64,000 nucleotides of DNA from Actinomadura physcomitrii (GTDB lineage Bacteria > Actinomycetota > Actinomycetes > Streptosporangiales > Streptosporangiaceae): the NCBI RefSeq assembly GCF_008923205.2, contig NZ_WBMS02000015.1, forward strand, positions 156,638 through 220,637, read 5' to 3'. The translations under genes were made by a program, and so were the position numbers. Within the stretch, counting starts at the first letter, position 1. Each line of letters opens with the position of its first letter. Below the pieces are notes generated by a model. The model was not told where the DNA came from. It did no database searches and saw nothing but the letters and a program-made list of their open reading frames with translations. Positions 16,507-25,019 of this stretch are shown here, piece by piece.

Positions 16507-17394
16507 TTAGCCGGATGCCAGGAGTTTGGAGAAGAAAGGGAAGCCGACAAGGATCACGAAGCCGAGCATGAGCAGGCTGGTCGGCACCCACATCGCGGTG
16601 GTGCGGGAGTTGGCCTCGGCGCGTGCTGAGGCGGACGCCTCGTGCCGCATCGAGGCGACCTTGGCGACCAGGACGTCGTGCATCTTGGCGCCCTCGCTCC
16701 CGGCGATCTCAGCGGTGTGAGCGAGGTCGATCAGGTCGCGGACGCCGATCTCCTCACCGAGCCGGGACAGGGCGCGCCAAGGCTGCTCCTGTCCGTGCCG
16801 GGCTCGGGTGAGCGCCTGGTGGACGCGCTGGAACGGCCATCCGCTGTTGATCTTCGCCGGGTCCTCCAACGCGGCGTTCAAGGCGGCGCCGGCCTGGCGT
16901 TCCAGGACGACGAGCTGAAGGTAGGAGGAGAACGCGTAGCGGAAGTCGCGGCGGCGCTGGCGAGCCTGCGAGCGCATGTTCCAGTCCGGAACGAACCACA
17001 GGACGACGGCGAGGGCGAGCGCGCTGACGGCCGGGAACTTCCACGTCGGCGATCCTCCGGCCAGCGCGACCAAACCGCCTAAGAGCAATGGAACGACGAG
17101 GCCGGTGACGAACAGGACCAGCTTGTCGAGCATGAACCGCTCAACGGGACGTCCGAGCAGCGCCAGATCAGTGCGCGGGACGGCGAGCGCCCCGGCCGGA
17201 TGGGCGAGGCGTCCGGCCAGCCACCGGCCGAGGCGCTCGCCGATGCTCAGGTCGTCGGTCGGCGGTGAGGGGAGCAGCGTGGGCTGGATCCGGGCCAAAG
17301 CCGCGTCCAAGCGCGGAGGTGGAGGCCATAGTTCGCGGACGAGCATGATGGCGCCGACGGCGCCCAGACCTCCGGTGACAGCAGCTCCGATCAC
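16507..17394 (-). CDS. tadC: TadC-like inner-membrane platform protein (type II/IV secretion F domain)
   Basis: 295 aa. Hydrophobic segments occur near the N-terminus (AAVTGGLGAVGAIMLV), in the middle (LVLFVTGLVVPLLLGGLVAL and VSALALAVVLWFV) and at the C-terminus (MWVPTSLLMLGFVILVGFPF). Between them is the cytoplasmic GspF-like domain with DFRYAFSSYLQLVVLERQAG. GTG start 17394 is in a GTGA overlap with the tadB stop. The frame extends upstream but lacks support. Forms the membrane platform with TadB for Tad pilus extension. Confidence 0.82.
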   Translation of the reverse strand: MIGAAVTGGLGAVGAIMLVRELWPPPPRLDAALARIQPTLLPSPPTDDLSIGERLGRWLAGRLAHPAGALAVPRTDLALLGRPVERFMLDKLVLFVTGLVVPLLLGGLVALAGGSPTWKFPAVSALALAVVLWFVPDWNMRSQARQRRRDFRYAFSSYLQLVVLERQAGAALNAALEDPAKINSGWPFQRVHQALTRARHGQEQPWRALSRLGEEIGVRDLIDLAHTAEIAGSEGAKMHDVLVAKVASMRHEASASARAEANSRTTAMWVPTSLLMLGFVILVGFPFFSKLLASG

Positions 17395-18278
17395 AGGTCG
17401 GCTCCCTGCGCGGCAGATTCCGGGTGCTTGGCGTGCATGAACCTTGCCCCGGTCGACAGCACGGAGAGCCGCCGCATCCACCACAGGCCGGCCGCATAGA
17501 TGGCCGCGACCACGGCGAGCACCGTCTGCCCGAGCGCGGTGCCGTAAGGCGCCGCGAACGTCTGGGACGAGGCGAACAGCACGCTCAGGGCCATGACCGA
17601 GCCCACGATGACGATCAGCGTCGTGCGCAACCCGGCTCGTTCGGCCTCGACGTCCCGGCGGACGAGGACTTCCTGCTCGACGGCGTCGGCCAGCAGCCGC
17701 AACGCCTCGCGCGTCCCCGGGCCGCGACGCCGGGCGGCCAGCACCAGCGCGCAGGCGATCAGATCGCCGATCGGGTCGTCCAGCTCGTCGGCGAACGCCC
17801 GCAGCGCCTGTTCGGTGTTGGCGTGGTTGTTCAGTCTCGTAGCCAGCACGGTGACCGGCCCGCGAATCGCCTCGGGCGCGATGCGGGCGCTATCGGCCAG
17901 CGCCTGCTCCAGGCCCCGGCTGGCGCCCATCATCTCCGCGAGCCGCCGCGACCACTGCGCCAACGCGTCCAGCCGCGCGATCCGGCGTTGCGGTGCCCGT
18001 CCCGACAGCATCGGCGGCACCGCGTACACCCCGGCCGCCACCGCAACCGCGGCAACCGGCCACCAGGAGGTCAACAGCACCAGCAGCCCGGCGACGAGCG
18101 CGGCCAGCAGCCGGTTCTGCCGACCCGGCCATGCCGATGAGCGGACCAGTAGTCGAAGCCGGGACGGCGGCCGGGGCACCGCGCCCGCAGGCTCGCCTCC
18201 TCGCAGGCCGGTCACCAGCGCGATGACACCGGCGGCGGCGCACAGACCCGCGAACGCGGCGGGCAACATCGCCATCAT
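17391..18278 (-). CDS. tadB: TadB-like inner-membrane platform protein
   Basis: 295 aa from ATG 18278, which overlaps the tadA stop (ATGA). Membrane helices lie near the N-terminus (LPAAFAGLCAAAGVIALVTG), at LLAALVAGLLVLLTSWW, and two at the C-terminus. The cytoplasmic F domain contains ASRGLEQALADSARIAPEAI. The reading frame is open for another ~680 bases inside tadA, but the overlap start gives the family length. Partner of TadC. Confidence 0.82.
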   Translation of the reverse strand: MMAMLPAAFAGLCAAAGVIALVTGLRGGEPAGAVPRPPSRLRLLVRSSAWPGRQNRLLAALVAGLLVLLTSWWPVAAVAVAAGVYAVPPMLSGRAPQRRIARLDALAQWSRRLAEMMGASRGLEQALADSARIAPEAIRGPVTVLATRLNNHANTEQALRAFADELDDPIGDLIACALVLAARRRGPGTREALRLLADAVEQEVLVRRDVEAERAGLRTTLIVIVGSVMALSVLFASSQTFAAPYGTALGQTVLAVVAAIYAAGLWWMRRLSVLSTGARFMHAKHPESAAQGADL

Positions 18279-19663
18279 GTCCAGCTCCCGCCCGCGACGA
18301 CTGCGTCCGACTCCAGCAGCGCTGGGTCGAAGCCGTGCCGGTTCAGTTCGTCCAGGAGCCCGGTACTGATATGGCCACCCGCAGGAGTTGCGCGGCCGTC
18401 CGGTCCCCGGCTGAAGATCAGGTTGCGGGTGGGTTCGGCCGAATCGGCGGGCGGGCCGACTTCCATCACCTGGGACACGTACCGCTCGTTGCCGGCGGCG
18501 TCGCGTTCGAGGTGGACGACGAGGGGCTGCGCGAGCCCGAACATCAGGTGCAGGTCTTCGGCCGCGAGCCCGAGACCGGCGCGGCGGCCGAGCTGGACGA
18601 CGCGGCTGAACACGTGCTCGGGCCGGTGCACGTGGAGCGTGCACATCGAGCCGCGCGCCCCCGAGTACATCACCTCCAGCATCGGCGCCAGTTCCCCGTG
18701 CCGCGCCTCGCCCACGATCACCCGATCCGGATTCAGCCGCAGGCAGGCCGGTACCAGGTCCTGCAGGCGCACTTCGCCGGCGCCTTCGGCGTTGGCCTGC
18801 CGTGCCTCCATGGCGACGACATCGTTGTGCCGGTGCGCCAGGCGCGGGTCGTCCAGGAACAACTCGAAGTCGCTCTCCAGCGTGATGACCCGCTCCTCGG
18901 GCGGAATCTCGTTGGCCAGCGCCCGCACCAGGGTGGTCTTGCCGGTGTTGACCTCCCCGCACACGATGATGTTCCGCCGCGCCCGGATCGCCGCGCGAAG
19001 GAACCGCTCCAGCGGCTCAGTCAGCGTGCCCAGACGGGCGAGCTGCGGGAGCGTGACGTCCACGAGGCGGTGCACGCGGATCGCCAGGTGTGGATGCCGC
19101 GACACCCAGCCCACCACCGCGAGCCGTACTCCATCAGCGAGCGCGACGTCCAGCAGCGGCGACGCGTGGGAGAACTCCCGCCCGGTGTTGCCGCGACGCG
19201 CCAACAACTGGACCCATTCGAGGAGGTCGTCATCGCTCTCGGAGACCTGCGGGCCGGGCTTCTTCGAGCCGTCGGTGAAGGTGATCCAGGTCTGGCGGCA
19301 GCCGTTGACCACGATGTTCTCCACATCGGAACGCTCCAGGAACGGCTGCAGCGGACCGAGCCCGAAACGCCGGTCGAACACCGCACGCGCTATCTGGCAC
19401 CGTTCCTCCGCAGAGACGACGCGGCCCGACCGCACCTGCTCGTCCGCCCACGCCTCTACCTGGGAGTCGATGAGCTGGCGCGCTCGCACCCGGTCCATAC
19501 CGTCCACGAGGACATCCGCCAACTGTGCCGACACACCCCGTACCGCGGCCCAGAGGATGGACCCGCCCTCAGCAGGCCACGTCTGGGGCGCGCGGCCGGC
19601 GGAGACCGATGAACCGTTCCGGACGCTCCGTAGACTCGCGGACGGCCAGCCGGGCGCGGTCAC
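18275..19663 (-). CDS. tadA: CpaF/TadA-family pilus assembly ATPase
   Basis: 462 aa, family length. Walker A is CGEVNTGKTT (K242), followed by an Asp box (VITLESDFELFL), a Walker B-like DRVIVGEARHGE and a His box (GSMCTLHVHRPE). The N-terminal domain has FGLGPLQPFLERSDVENIVVNG, the conserved CpaF entry motif. Powers assembly of the Tad pilus through TadB/TadC. GTG start 19663 lies in a GTGA overlap with the upstream TadZ-like gene. Confidence 0.92.
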   Translation of the reverse strand: MTAPGWPSASLRSVRNGSSVSAGRAPQTWPAEGGSILWAAVRGVSAQLADVLVDGMDRVRARQLIDSQVEAWADEQVRSGRVVSAEERCQIARAVFDRRFGLGPLQPFLERSDVENIVVNGCRQTWITFTDGSKKPGPQVSESDDDLLEWVQLLARRGNTGREFSHASPLLDVALADGVRLAVVGWVSRHPHLAIRVHRLVDVTLPQLARLGTLTEPLERFLRAAIRARRNIIVCGEVNTGKTTLVRALANEIPPEERVITLESDFELFLDDPRLAHRHNDVVAMEARQANAEGAGEVRLQDLVPACLRLNPDRVIVGEARHGELAPMLEVMYSGARGSMCTLHVHRPEHVFSRVVQLGRRAGLGLAAEDLHLMFGLAQPLVVHLERDAAGNERYVSQVMEVGPPADSAEPTRNLIFSRGPDGRATPAGGHISTGLLDELNRHGFDPALLESDAVVAGGSWT

Positions 19664-20436
19664 AGGGCGGCTCCCTCAAGCGCCGGGACGGTGTCCATGC
19701 GTTCGGCCGCAGTCGAGCGGACCCGTCGGCCGAGACCGCGGAGTGATTGCATCAGCAGCGAGGTTCGGAAAGTCACCCGGGGACGAGCGCCATCGGACAG
19801 CACCCGCGCTTCGGACGGTGCGTACGGCAGTTCGCGCAGCACCGGTACACCGAGGACCCATTCCACCTCCGCCGGACCGTAGGAACCGTCAGCGATCAGG
19901 CACAGTCCCACGGACACCCGATCGCCGAGCAGTTCCTTCAGCGCCTCCAGGCGTGGCCGGGCTGCGTCGACCTGCCGCAGCGTGGGCTTCAGCACCATGA
20001 CGACCGCGCGAGCGGCCCGCAGCAGCTCGGTCGGTGTGTCACTGCCGCCGACCCTTCCCAGGTCCGCTATCACATCGCCGTCTCGAGCCACTGCCGCCGC
20101 GGCGAGTCGGTGCCACACGGGCTTTAGCAGGGATCCGTGCCGTGGGTCGCGCAAGCCGTGCAGGAGTTCGACGCGGCCGTCGTCCATGATCGGTACGACG
20201 TATTCCTCCAACGGAACGGGCGTGTTCGCCCCGGTGTCGGCTGCCATGGCAAGCCCGAGCAGTCCGGGACCGGCGGATTCGCGGAGCCGGTTGGCCATGA
20301 ATCCGGGCAGGACGCAGCGTCCGGCCGGATCGCATTCGGCCAGCAGAACCTTGCCGGGCCACGTCAGGGCCAGGCCCAGCGCGGTGGTCGTCGCCCCCGG
20401 CGATCCACCTGGCGAGATCACGCAGTACAGCGCCAT
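19660..20436 (-). CDS. TadZ/CpaE-like MinD-family protein with degenerate P-loop
   Basis: 258 aa with a ParA/MinD fold: an N-terminal strand, a P-loop-like turn, VIADLGRVG near the Walker B position and VVMVLKPTLRQVDAARP. The P-loop reads ISPGGSPGATTTA, so both lysines of the deviant Walker A are absent. Reduced or absent ATPase activity is known for TadZ proteins. In Tad systems this protein localises the apparatus. One base separates it from the CpaB-like stop upstream. Confidence 0.75.
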   Translation of the reverse strand: MALYCVISPGGSPGATTTALGLALTWPGKVLLAECDPAGRCVLPGFMANRLRESAGPGLLGLAMAADTGANTPVPLEEYVVPIMDDGRVELLHGLRDPRHGSLLKPVWHRLAAAAVARDGDVIADLGRVGGSDTPTELLRAARAVVMVLKPTLRQVDAARPRLEALKELLGDRVSVGLCLIADGSYGPAEVEWVLGVPVLRELPYAPSEARVLSDGARPRVTFRTSLLMQSLRGLGRRVRSTAAERMDTVPALEGAAL

Positions 20437-20437
20437 G

Positions 20438-21148
20438 TCAGGCTTGCCTCTCCGTCACTACGAGCACCACCAGCCCGGCCGCCGCTTCGCGGGCCAGGGT
20501 CGAACTGTCCAAGTCGGCCACCACAAGCGACACCGTCATCGCACCCTCCGTGTCGGGTCCGTTGACCTCGTCGACCACCGCTGGCACGTCTCGCAGGCCG
20601 GTGCTCTGGCGGCTCGGTGCGCTGGTGTCCGCGGCCGCCTGGTCCTGGTTCCCGGACGTGAACACGACCCGCACCTTCCAGCCCGGTGCCAGCCCCGGCG
20701 GCATCGCGCTCGACTTCAGCGGGACGGTCACCAGCGCTTCGCCTCGCTGCGGGCCCGGCTGCGCCGTCAGCTGCCATGCGGCCAGAAGCGACCCCTTCCG
20801 CAGGCCGATCGCCGCCCTTCGACCGACGACGTCTCGGAGTTGCCGTCCCGGGACGGTCGTGACGGCGGGATCGACCGCCACCCGTGTGACCTGGAGGTCG
20901 GCGGGGGTGAGCTTGTGCCCCATCGGGACATCACGTGCCAGCAGCACGACCGAAATGCGGTTCCCGGACGCCTGGACCATCTGCACGTTCACGATCACCG
21001 CGATCAGCACCAGGACCGCCGCACCCACGATCCGCAGCGGCCGGCGTTGCCGTGGCAGCGGCGGCAACCGTGCCGACGACCCCGGCTCCTGGCCGCGCGC
21101 CCCCTTCGACAGGAATCGCCTGGGCAGCGTGCTCGTGGTCGGTTTCAT
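20438..21148 (-). CDS. CpaB/RcpC-like SAF-domain protein
   Basis: 236 aa. A basic N-terminus and one membrane helix (IVGAAVLVLIAVIVNVQMVQ, ~40-60) are followed by a SAF domain (LARDVPMGHKLTPADLQVTR, then GRRAAIGLRKGSLLA). This is the layout of CpaB/RcpC proteins of Tad pili. ATG start 21148 in ATGA overlap with the upstream secreted-protein gene. Confidence 0.8.
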   Translation of the reverse strand: MKPTTSTLPRRFLSKGARGQEPGSSARLPPLPRQRRPLRIVGAAVLVLIAVIVNVQMVQASGNRISVVLLARDVPMGHKLTPADLQVTRVAVDPAVTTVPGRQLRDVVGRRAAIGLRKGSLLAAWQLTAQPGPQRGEALVTVPLKSSAMPPGLAPGWKVRVVFTSGNQDQAAADTSAPSRQSTGLRDVPAVVDEVNGPDTEGAMTVSLVVADLDSSTLAREAAAGLVVLVVTERQA

Positions 21149-21915
21149 GACCCTCCTCGTCCGTAAAGGCTCTGCGCTTCGGCCACCCGCAGCCGGAACA
21201 CGGTCGAACGCGTTAGCGGGGGCAAGGCTCCGCCCGATCCGTCCGAACCTCGCCAGGTGCCGCCCCAGGTCGCCGACACCCGTACGCGATAGGCATGTCC
21301 GGGCTCGTGAAGCGACGACTGCTGGAAGGTGTAGGAGCAGTTGGTGTGCTGCGCCGCAGCCGCCCGCGACTTGTCATAGGCGGTGCCCGGCCCCGGGCAT
21401 CGGACGACCGGCCGCCCGTAACCCGGATCGATGGTCGTGCTCTGCAGGCGGGCGGTCACCTCGACCCAGACGCCACGAGCCGCGACGCGTCCGCTCCGTG
21501 AATGCGAGTTGGTGACCCAGAACCATTCCGGCAAGCCCACCAGCCCATCCGAGCCGCGTGGCGGAGCCGTCCGCACCACCGGAGCGGGAATCGGCATCCG
21601 CGTCCACTTCTCCAGCGCCAACTCGGCGGGCGAGATCTTGGGCGCCTTACCGCCCTGGTGCGCCGGCTCGCAGACCTGGACACTGTTGCTCAACGTCCGG
21701 CAGTCGTGCGGCCCCATCTCGTCCGATTCCTCAGCCTCATGAGCAGCGGACTTCGGCGCCGACGGCGAGGAGGCCGGCGGGTTTCCGTCGTCGCCGGCCC
21801 CGAACTTGTAGCCGTAGATGTTGGTCGTCGGCGGGATCGGGTCGCGGGGCGGCGGCGCTACGAGGGAGGTGGTGGAGGCGATGACGCCCATGAATATGGG
21901 AACCAGCGTCTCCAA
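21145..21915 (-). CDS. Uncharacterised Tad-operon envelope protein
   Basis: About 256 aa from TTG 21915, which follows a GGGGAGGGG Shine-Dalgarno and sits two bases after the previous stop; ATG 21891 is an alternative. The N-terminus is hydrophobic (ETLVPIFMGVIASTTSLVAP), probably a signal or anchor. A Pro/Ser-rich stretch and a beta-rich domain with four cysteines follow (CRTLSNSVQVCE and later VVRCPGPG, HTNCSYTF). I do not recognise a named family. Position between the lipoprotein and CpaB suggests a surface or pilus-secretion component. Confidence 0.6.
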   Translation of the reverse strand: METLVPIFMGVIASTTSLVAPPPRDPIPPTTNIYGYKFGAGDDGNPPASSPSAPKSAAHEAEESDEMGPHDCRTLSNSVQVCEPAHQGGKAPKISPAELALEKWTRMPIPAPVVRTAPPRGSDGLVGLPEWFWVTNSHSRSGRVAARGVWVEVTARLQSTTIDPGYGRPVVRCPGPGTAYDKSRAAAAQHTNCSYTFQQSSLHEPGHAYRVRVSATWGGTWRGSDGSGGALPPLTRSTVFRLRVAEAQSLYGRGGS

Positions 21916-21916
21916 A

Positions 21917-22465
21917 TCAGCACCCCTCCCCGAGAGTGATGCTCTTGCTGACTCGCCACTTCCCATCGCGCCCCTTTATCAGCAGGGCTTTGGTGCTGTC
22001 CTCCTTGACGCCCCGGTTGACCTTCTTCTGCGTCACCGAATTGATGAGCCCTGCATTTCGGGTGTCCTGGCAGTCGAGGACCGTGGCACCGTTCGTGGTG
22101 AGCTGGACGCTCGTCACATGCACGATGACATTCCCGTAGGTTGTGAGATGCTGCTTCTTCATCACGGCGATGCGTTTCAGTACTCGCGAGAGTTGAGGCT
22201 CGGCCATGAGGGTGGCGAGCTGCTGCCTCCGGGATTCGGCGGGCAGAGAGTCCGCCCGGTCCAGCATCGCAACGAAATTCCGGTAAGCCAGTTCGGCTGC
22301 CTTCGCGTCGGCCGCCGATGACGAGCCCAAAGGCGTCCTGGAATCGGTCGACGACGGCAGGGCAACAGCCTGTTGCCCGCCGCTGCATCCCGACAATGCC
22401 ACGACGGCGCCCACCGCACCGAGCAGGCAGGCGAAAGATGTAGGACGTCGACCGATCCCGGACAA
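21917..22465 (-). CDS. Putative lipoprotein, first gene of the Tad operon
   Basis: A lipobox VALSGC follows a hydrophobic stretch (FACLLGAVGAVVALSGC), so the protein is probably lipid-anchored. TTG 22465 directly follows GGAGGAGGAG and gives a normal 25-residue signal peptide; GTG 22507 is the alternative. The mature domain (~150 aa) has ELAYRNFVAMLDRADSLPAE and a beta-rich C-terminal half (VIVHVTSVQLTTNGATVLDC), similar in outline to SnoaL/NTF2-like lipoproteins. Function unknown. Confidence 0.65.
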   Translation of the reverse strand: MSGIGRRPTSFACLLGAVGAVVALSGCSGGQQAVALPSSTDSRTPLGSSSAADAKAAELAYRNFVAMLDRADSLPAESRRQQLATLMAEPQLSRVLKRIAVMKKQHLTTYGNVIVHVTSVQLTTNGATVLDCQDTRNAGLINSVTQKKVNRGVKEDSTKALLIKGRDGKWRVSKSITLGEGC

Positions 22466-22693
22466 GTCTCCTCCTCCACGTTCCCGATCATTAACGTGCG
22501 CTCTCACGCGTTACCGGGGTGGGATCGTGATTGCGACGTCGAGCGATCGTAGGCGTACGCGACGGCGCTTTCGTTCATGTCACGCCGTCATGAGGGTAAA
22601 TCCCCGTACATCTGAGCCCGACCACATCGACTTGCATGGACATATGCCCTATATGCCGCCGAGGTGAAGAGTGCTTCGCGGCTATCGGAGGAG
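22466..22693 (-). promoter_or_regulatory. Likely promoter region of the Tad operon
   Basis: About 230 bp between the sigma-like gene and the Tad operon, notably lower in GC than its surroundings, with a tatagggcatatg patch around 22637-22650 read on the minus strand. A promoter for the 11-gene operon is expected here. The boxes cannot be assigned. Confidence 0.35.
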
Positions 22694-23488
22694 TCACATT
22701 TCCGGACCGGGGAAGATGCCCTCTGCGGAGACGCGGCCGTCCCGGAGCGCGACGGCGAGCTTAGCCTCGGCGGCCTGCCGGCCCGTGTACAACCGCCACG
22801 CCGCCACGTCCCAGGCCTGCGCGAGGTCCTGAACGGTTCGGCCATCGAGCCGTGTAGCGACGATCAGTTCCGCTTCCTGCGGGGTGATGATGCCCTGGCG
22901 TGCCGCGTCCCGCACGAGGACGGCCAGGTCGACGTCCGGTGCGGATCTGCGTTCGCCCAGCTCACACGGGTTGGTGGGCAGCTCGCGGGTCGCACGGCAA
23001 CGCGCACGGAAGGCGCCCTTGCGCGCCCACCGCATCAACCGTGCGGCGATGTAGGGACCATGGAGGTCGATGCGGGCCAGCTGCGCGACGAACTCGGTGA
23101 GCATCTCCGACACGATGTCGTCGATGAGCCCGTGCGGACTGGTCCGGATGACCTGGGCGGCCGTGGCCTTCAAGCCCGGCATCGCGACTCCGACGCATCC
23201 GATGACCCAAGCCGGGTCGCCCATGCGTGCACGGATGACCAGAGCGCGCCAGGCCGCGTCCTTCAGCTCGTCGGATGCGGTCTCGGCCAGCAGTAGCGTT
23301 CGCAGCTCGTTCAGGTCTACAGACCGGGCGGGCATGCCGTGTCCTATGGCGCGTCCGTCCACGGCCAGCGGATGCGGACCCGTGGTGAGGAGCTGGAAGG
23401 AGCGCTCGGCGACGTTCAGCGCGCGGCCGGTGTTCGTGTCCGCGGTCGTACCGGCGATGTGCTGGTCCTGGTTCTTGCGGTTGGTCAT
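22694..23488 (-). CDS. Sigma-70-like helix-turn-helix regulator
   Basis: 264 aa, soluble. The middle resembles a sigma region 2 (LIDDIVSEMLTEFVAQLARI then RLMRWARKGAFRARC). The C-terminus resembles a region 4 helix-turn-helix (ITPQEAELIVATRLDGRTVQ then DLAQAWDVAAWRLYTGRQAA). The match is distant and could instead be a sigma-like regulator without promoter-opening ability. It lies immediately upstream of the Tad operon on the same strand and downstream of a 25-bp inverted repeat, so it is the best candidate regulator for that operon. Confidence 0.6.
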   Translation of the reverse strand: MTNRKNQDQHIAGTTADTNTGRALNVAERSFQLLTTGPHPLAVDGRAIGHGMPARSVDLNELRTLLLAETASDELKDAAWRALVIRARMGDPAWVIGCVGVAMPGLKATAAQVIRTSPHGLIDDIVSEMLTEFVAQLARIDLHGPYIAARLMRWARKGAFRARCRATRELPTNPCELGERRSAPDVDLAVLVRDAARQGIITPQEAELIVATRLDGRTVQDLAQAWDVAAWRLYTGRQAAEAKLAVALRDGRVSAEGIFPGPEM

Positions 23489-23543
23489 GACGCCCCCGAA
23501 GGTCGTGACGATTCGTTGGCGTCAGGTGTCTGATGAGGCACAT

Positions 23544-23601
23544 GCACTTCATGAGCACTTCGTGAGCAGAACGTGCTGCTCACGAAGTGCTCATGAAGTG
23601 C
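23544..23601. repeat. Perfect 25-bp inverted repeat built from 11-mer direct repeats
   Basis: Left arm 23544-23568 and right arm 23577-23601 are exact reverse complements, separated by 8 bases (gaacgtgc). Each arm is itself made of two 11-mers, GCACTTCATGA and GCACTTCGTGA, plus GCA. The structure lies 56-113 bp upstream of the sigma-like gene start (23488). It has no T-tract. It could be an operator for a dimeric or multimeric regulator, an iteron-like element or an extrusion site. Confidence 0.85.
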
Positions 23602-24091
23602 TCAGAATCGCTCTGACCTGCATGAACGCTGCCGACCGGCCTGTGCTCACGCGTCGTCGGCAAAGTCGCGTCCGTGCTTAAAAAGCCGTCTACCTGGGCG
23701 TTCACCGCCTGCGGGATTCCTTGGTAAAGATCAGCAGCGGCCCTGGCGGCCTGCGCTCGGACGACGGGCGGCGTGACCGTCACCTCAGGCCGGCGGAGAC
23801 CACCTCGAGCCACGGCCGAGGAGTGCGGCGACGATGTTGTCGGTCACGGGACGGGCGGAGTCCTCGTCGACCACTCCGTCCGCAGCGCGACCGGCCACAC
23901 GAGATCGTCGAACCCCCAGCGCCGGGAACTGGCACATCGGCCGGCGCCCGATCCGAACTGGCGGCCGTCAAGATGATCTCCGGATTCCCCCGGTCATCCG
24001 TGTCCTCCGTGCCCGTTCGGCGAACACGCAGGCCATTGTGAGCGACCGATGACCAGAGCTTGTCGGGGCAGGCGTCAGTGGAACTGGCCTG
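23602..24091. other. 490 bp without a convincing gene
   Basis: Short frames exist on both strands (for example 23580-23813 minus, 77 codons) but they lack ribosome binding sites and recognisable domains. The first ~150 bp are lower in GC (ttaaaaagccgtctac near 23678), so promoter sequence is plausible. I see nothing else definite. Confidence 0.4.
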
Positions 24092-25000
24092 CTACTTCAT
24101 GCGGAGCGACCTGGGTGTATTCCAAGGGGCTCTGGGGTCGCCGCGTCGCAGGGTGAGGAGGCGATGGGCTACTTCTCGGCGGGCCCAGCCCTGATCGGCC
24201 GCCTTGCGAACGTAGGGACTCAGTCCGGTGATCTCGCGGACTTGTATCAATGTCTCGAACCCGGCCCAGCCGCTCACGTCCCAGGCGTAGGCGTCGGTGA
24301 ACTCGCGGAGTTCGGCTGAGCTGTGACGGTCGAATCGGCGGCGCATGTAGTGGGGCTGTATGAGGTCCCATTCGCGGGGGCCGTGGGCGACGTGGTCCCA
24401 GTCGCCCAGGACGACGTCACCGCCTCGGACACGAATGAGGTTGTTGGAGTGGGCGTCTCCATGTATCAAGCCGGGCTCCAGGGTGGTCACCAGACCGGCC
24501 CATGCTGCGCGCAGTTCATCGATACGGGTGAGCAACCATGACCGATCTTGATCCGTCATCGCGTTCGGATGTCCGTCGACGGCCGAGGCGATGCTTGCGA
24601 GCGGATCGATGAGTCGTGGGAGTTCCATTGGCGGGTTCGGACGGTCGTGGAGGTCGCGCAGTAGCCGGCCGAGTTCGCGGCCGGTGCCAGGTGGTTCGCT
24701 GGCGGTCTCGAGGAGCCGCCACACCGAGACGACATGGCCCTTCACACTGAACGGCTCCATGTCGGCAGGTTCGGTGCAGCGGAAGCCCTCGGCCGCGAGC
24801 CATCGCGTCACTTCGACGGACTTCTTGATTCGGTCGAGGGCGTCCGGGTTGCCCGCGATCCGGACCAGCAGGCGCGCGGTCGGCAATGCCACGGCGGTGT
24901 TGCTGTGCTCACGGACCAGGCGCGCATCGTCCACCCGGACATGAAGCTGGTCTGCGACCGCATGAATCGCCGCGGCGACGTCATCGGGAAGAGCCCGCAT
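24092..25000 (-). CDS. Aminoglycoside phosphotransferase-like (APH/ChoK) kinase
   Basis: 302 aa from ATG 25000. The catalytic loop HGDAHSNNLI and the metal-binding GDWDHVAHGPREWDL are intact, and the N-lobe has LLVRIAGNP with the nucleotide-binding lysine replaced (RIAG). Family members phosphorylate aminoglycosides, choline or other small molecules; this one is too distant to call as resistance. It follows the XRE gene by 19 bp on the same strand and is probably co-transcribed with it. Confidence 0.8.
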   Translation of the reverse strand: MRALPDDVAAAIHAVADQLHVRVDDARLVREHSNTAVALPTARLLVRIAGNPDALDRIKKSVEVTRWLAAEGFRCTEPADMEPFSVKGHVVSVWRLLETASEPPGTGRELGRLLRDLHDRPNPPMELPRLIDPLASIASAVDGHPNAMTDQDRSWLLTRIDELRAAWAGLVTTLEPGLIHGDAHSNNLIRVRGGDVVLGDWDHVAHGPREWDLIQPHYMRRRFDRHSSAELREFTDAYAWDVSGWAGFETLIQVREITGLSPYVRKAADQGWARREVAHRLLTLRRGDPRAPWNTPRSLRMK

Positions 25001-25019
25001 GGGCTTGCTTTTCCCGGTC

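Noticed and set aside
18279..18962. N-terminal extension of TadB inside tadA
   Set aside because: Low-complexity read-through; ATG 18278 overlapping the tadA stop gives the normal TadB length.
23580..23813. 77-codon minus-strand frame next to the inverted repeat
   Set aside because: No ribosome binding site or domain, and its 3' end lies within the repeat itself.
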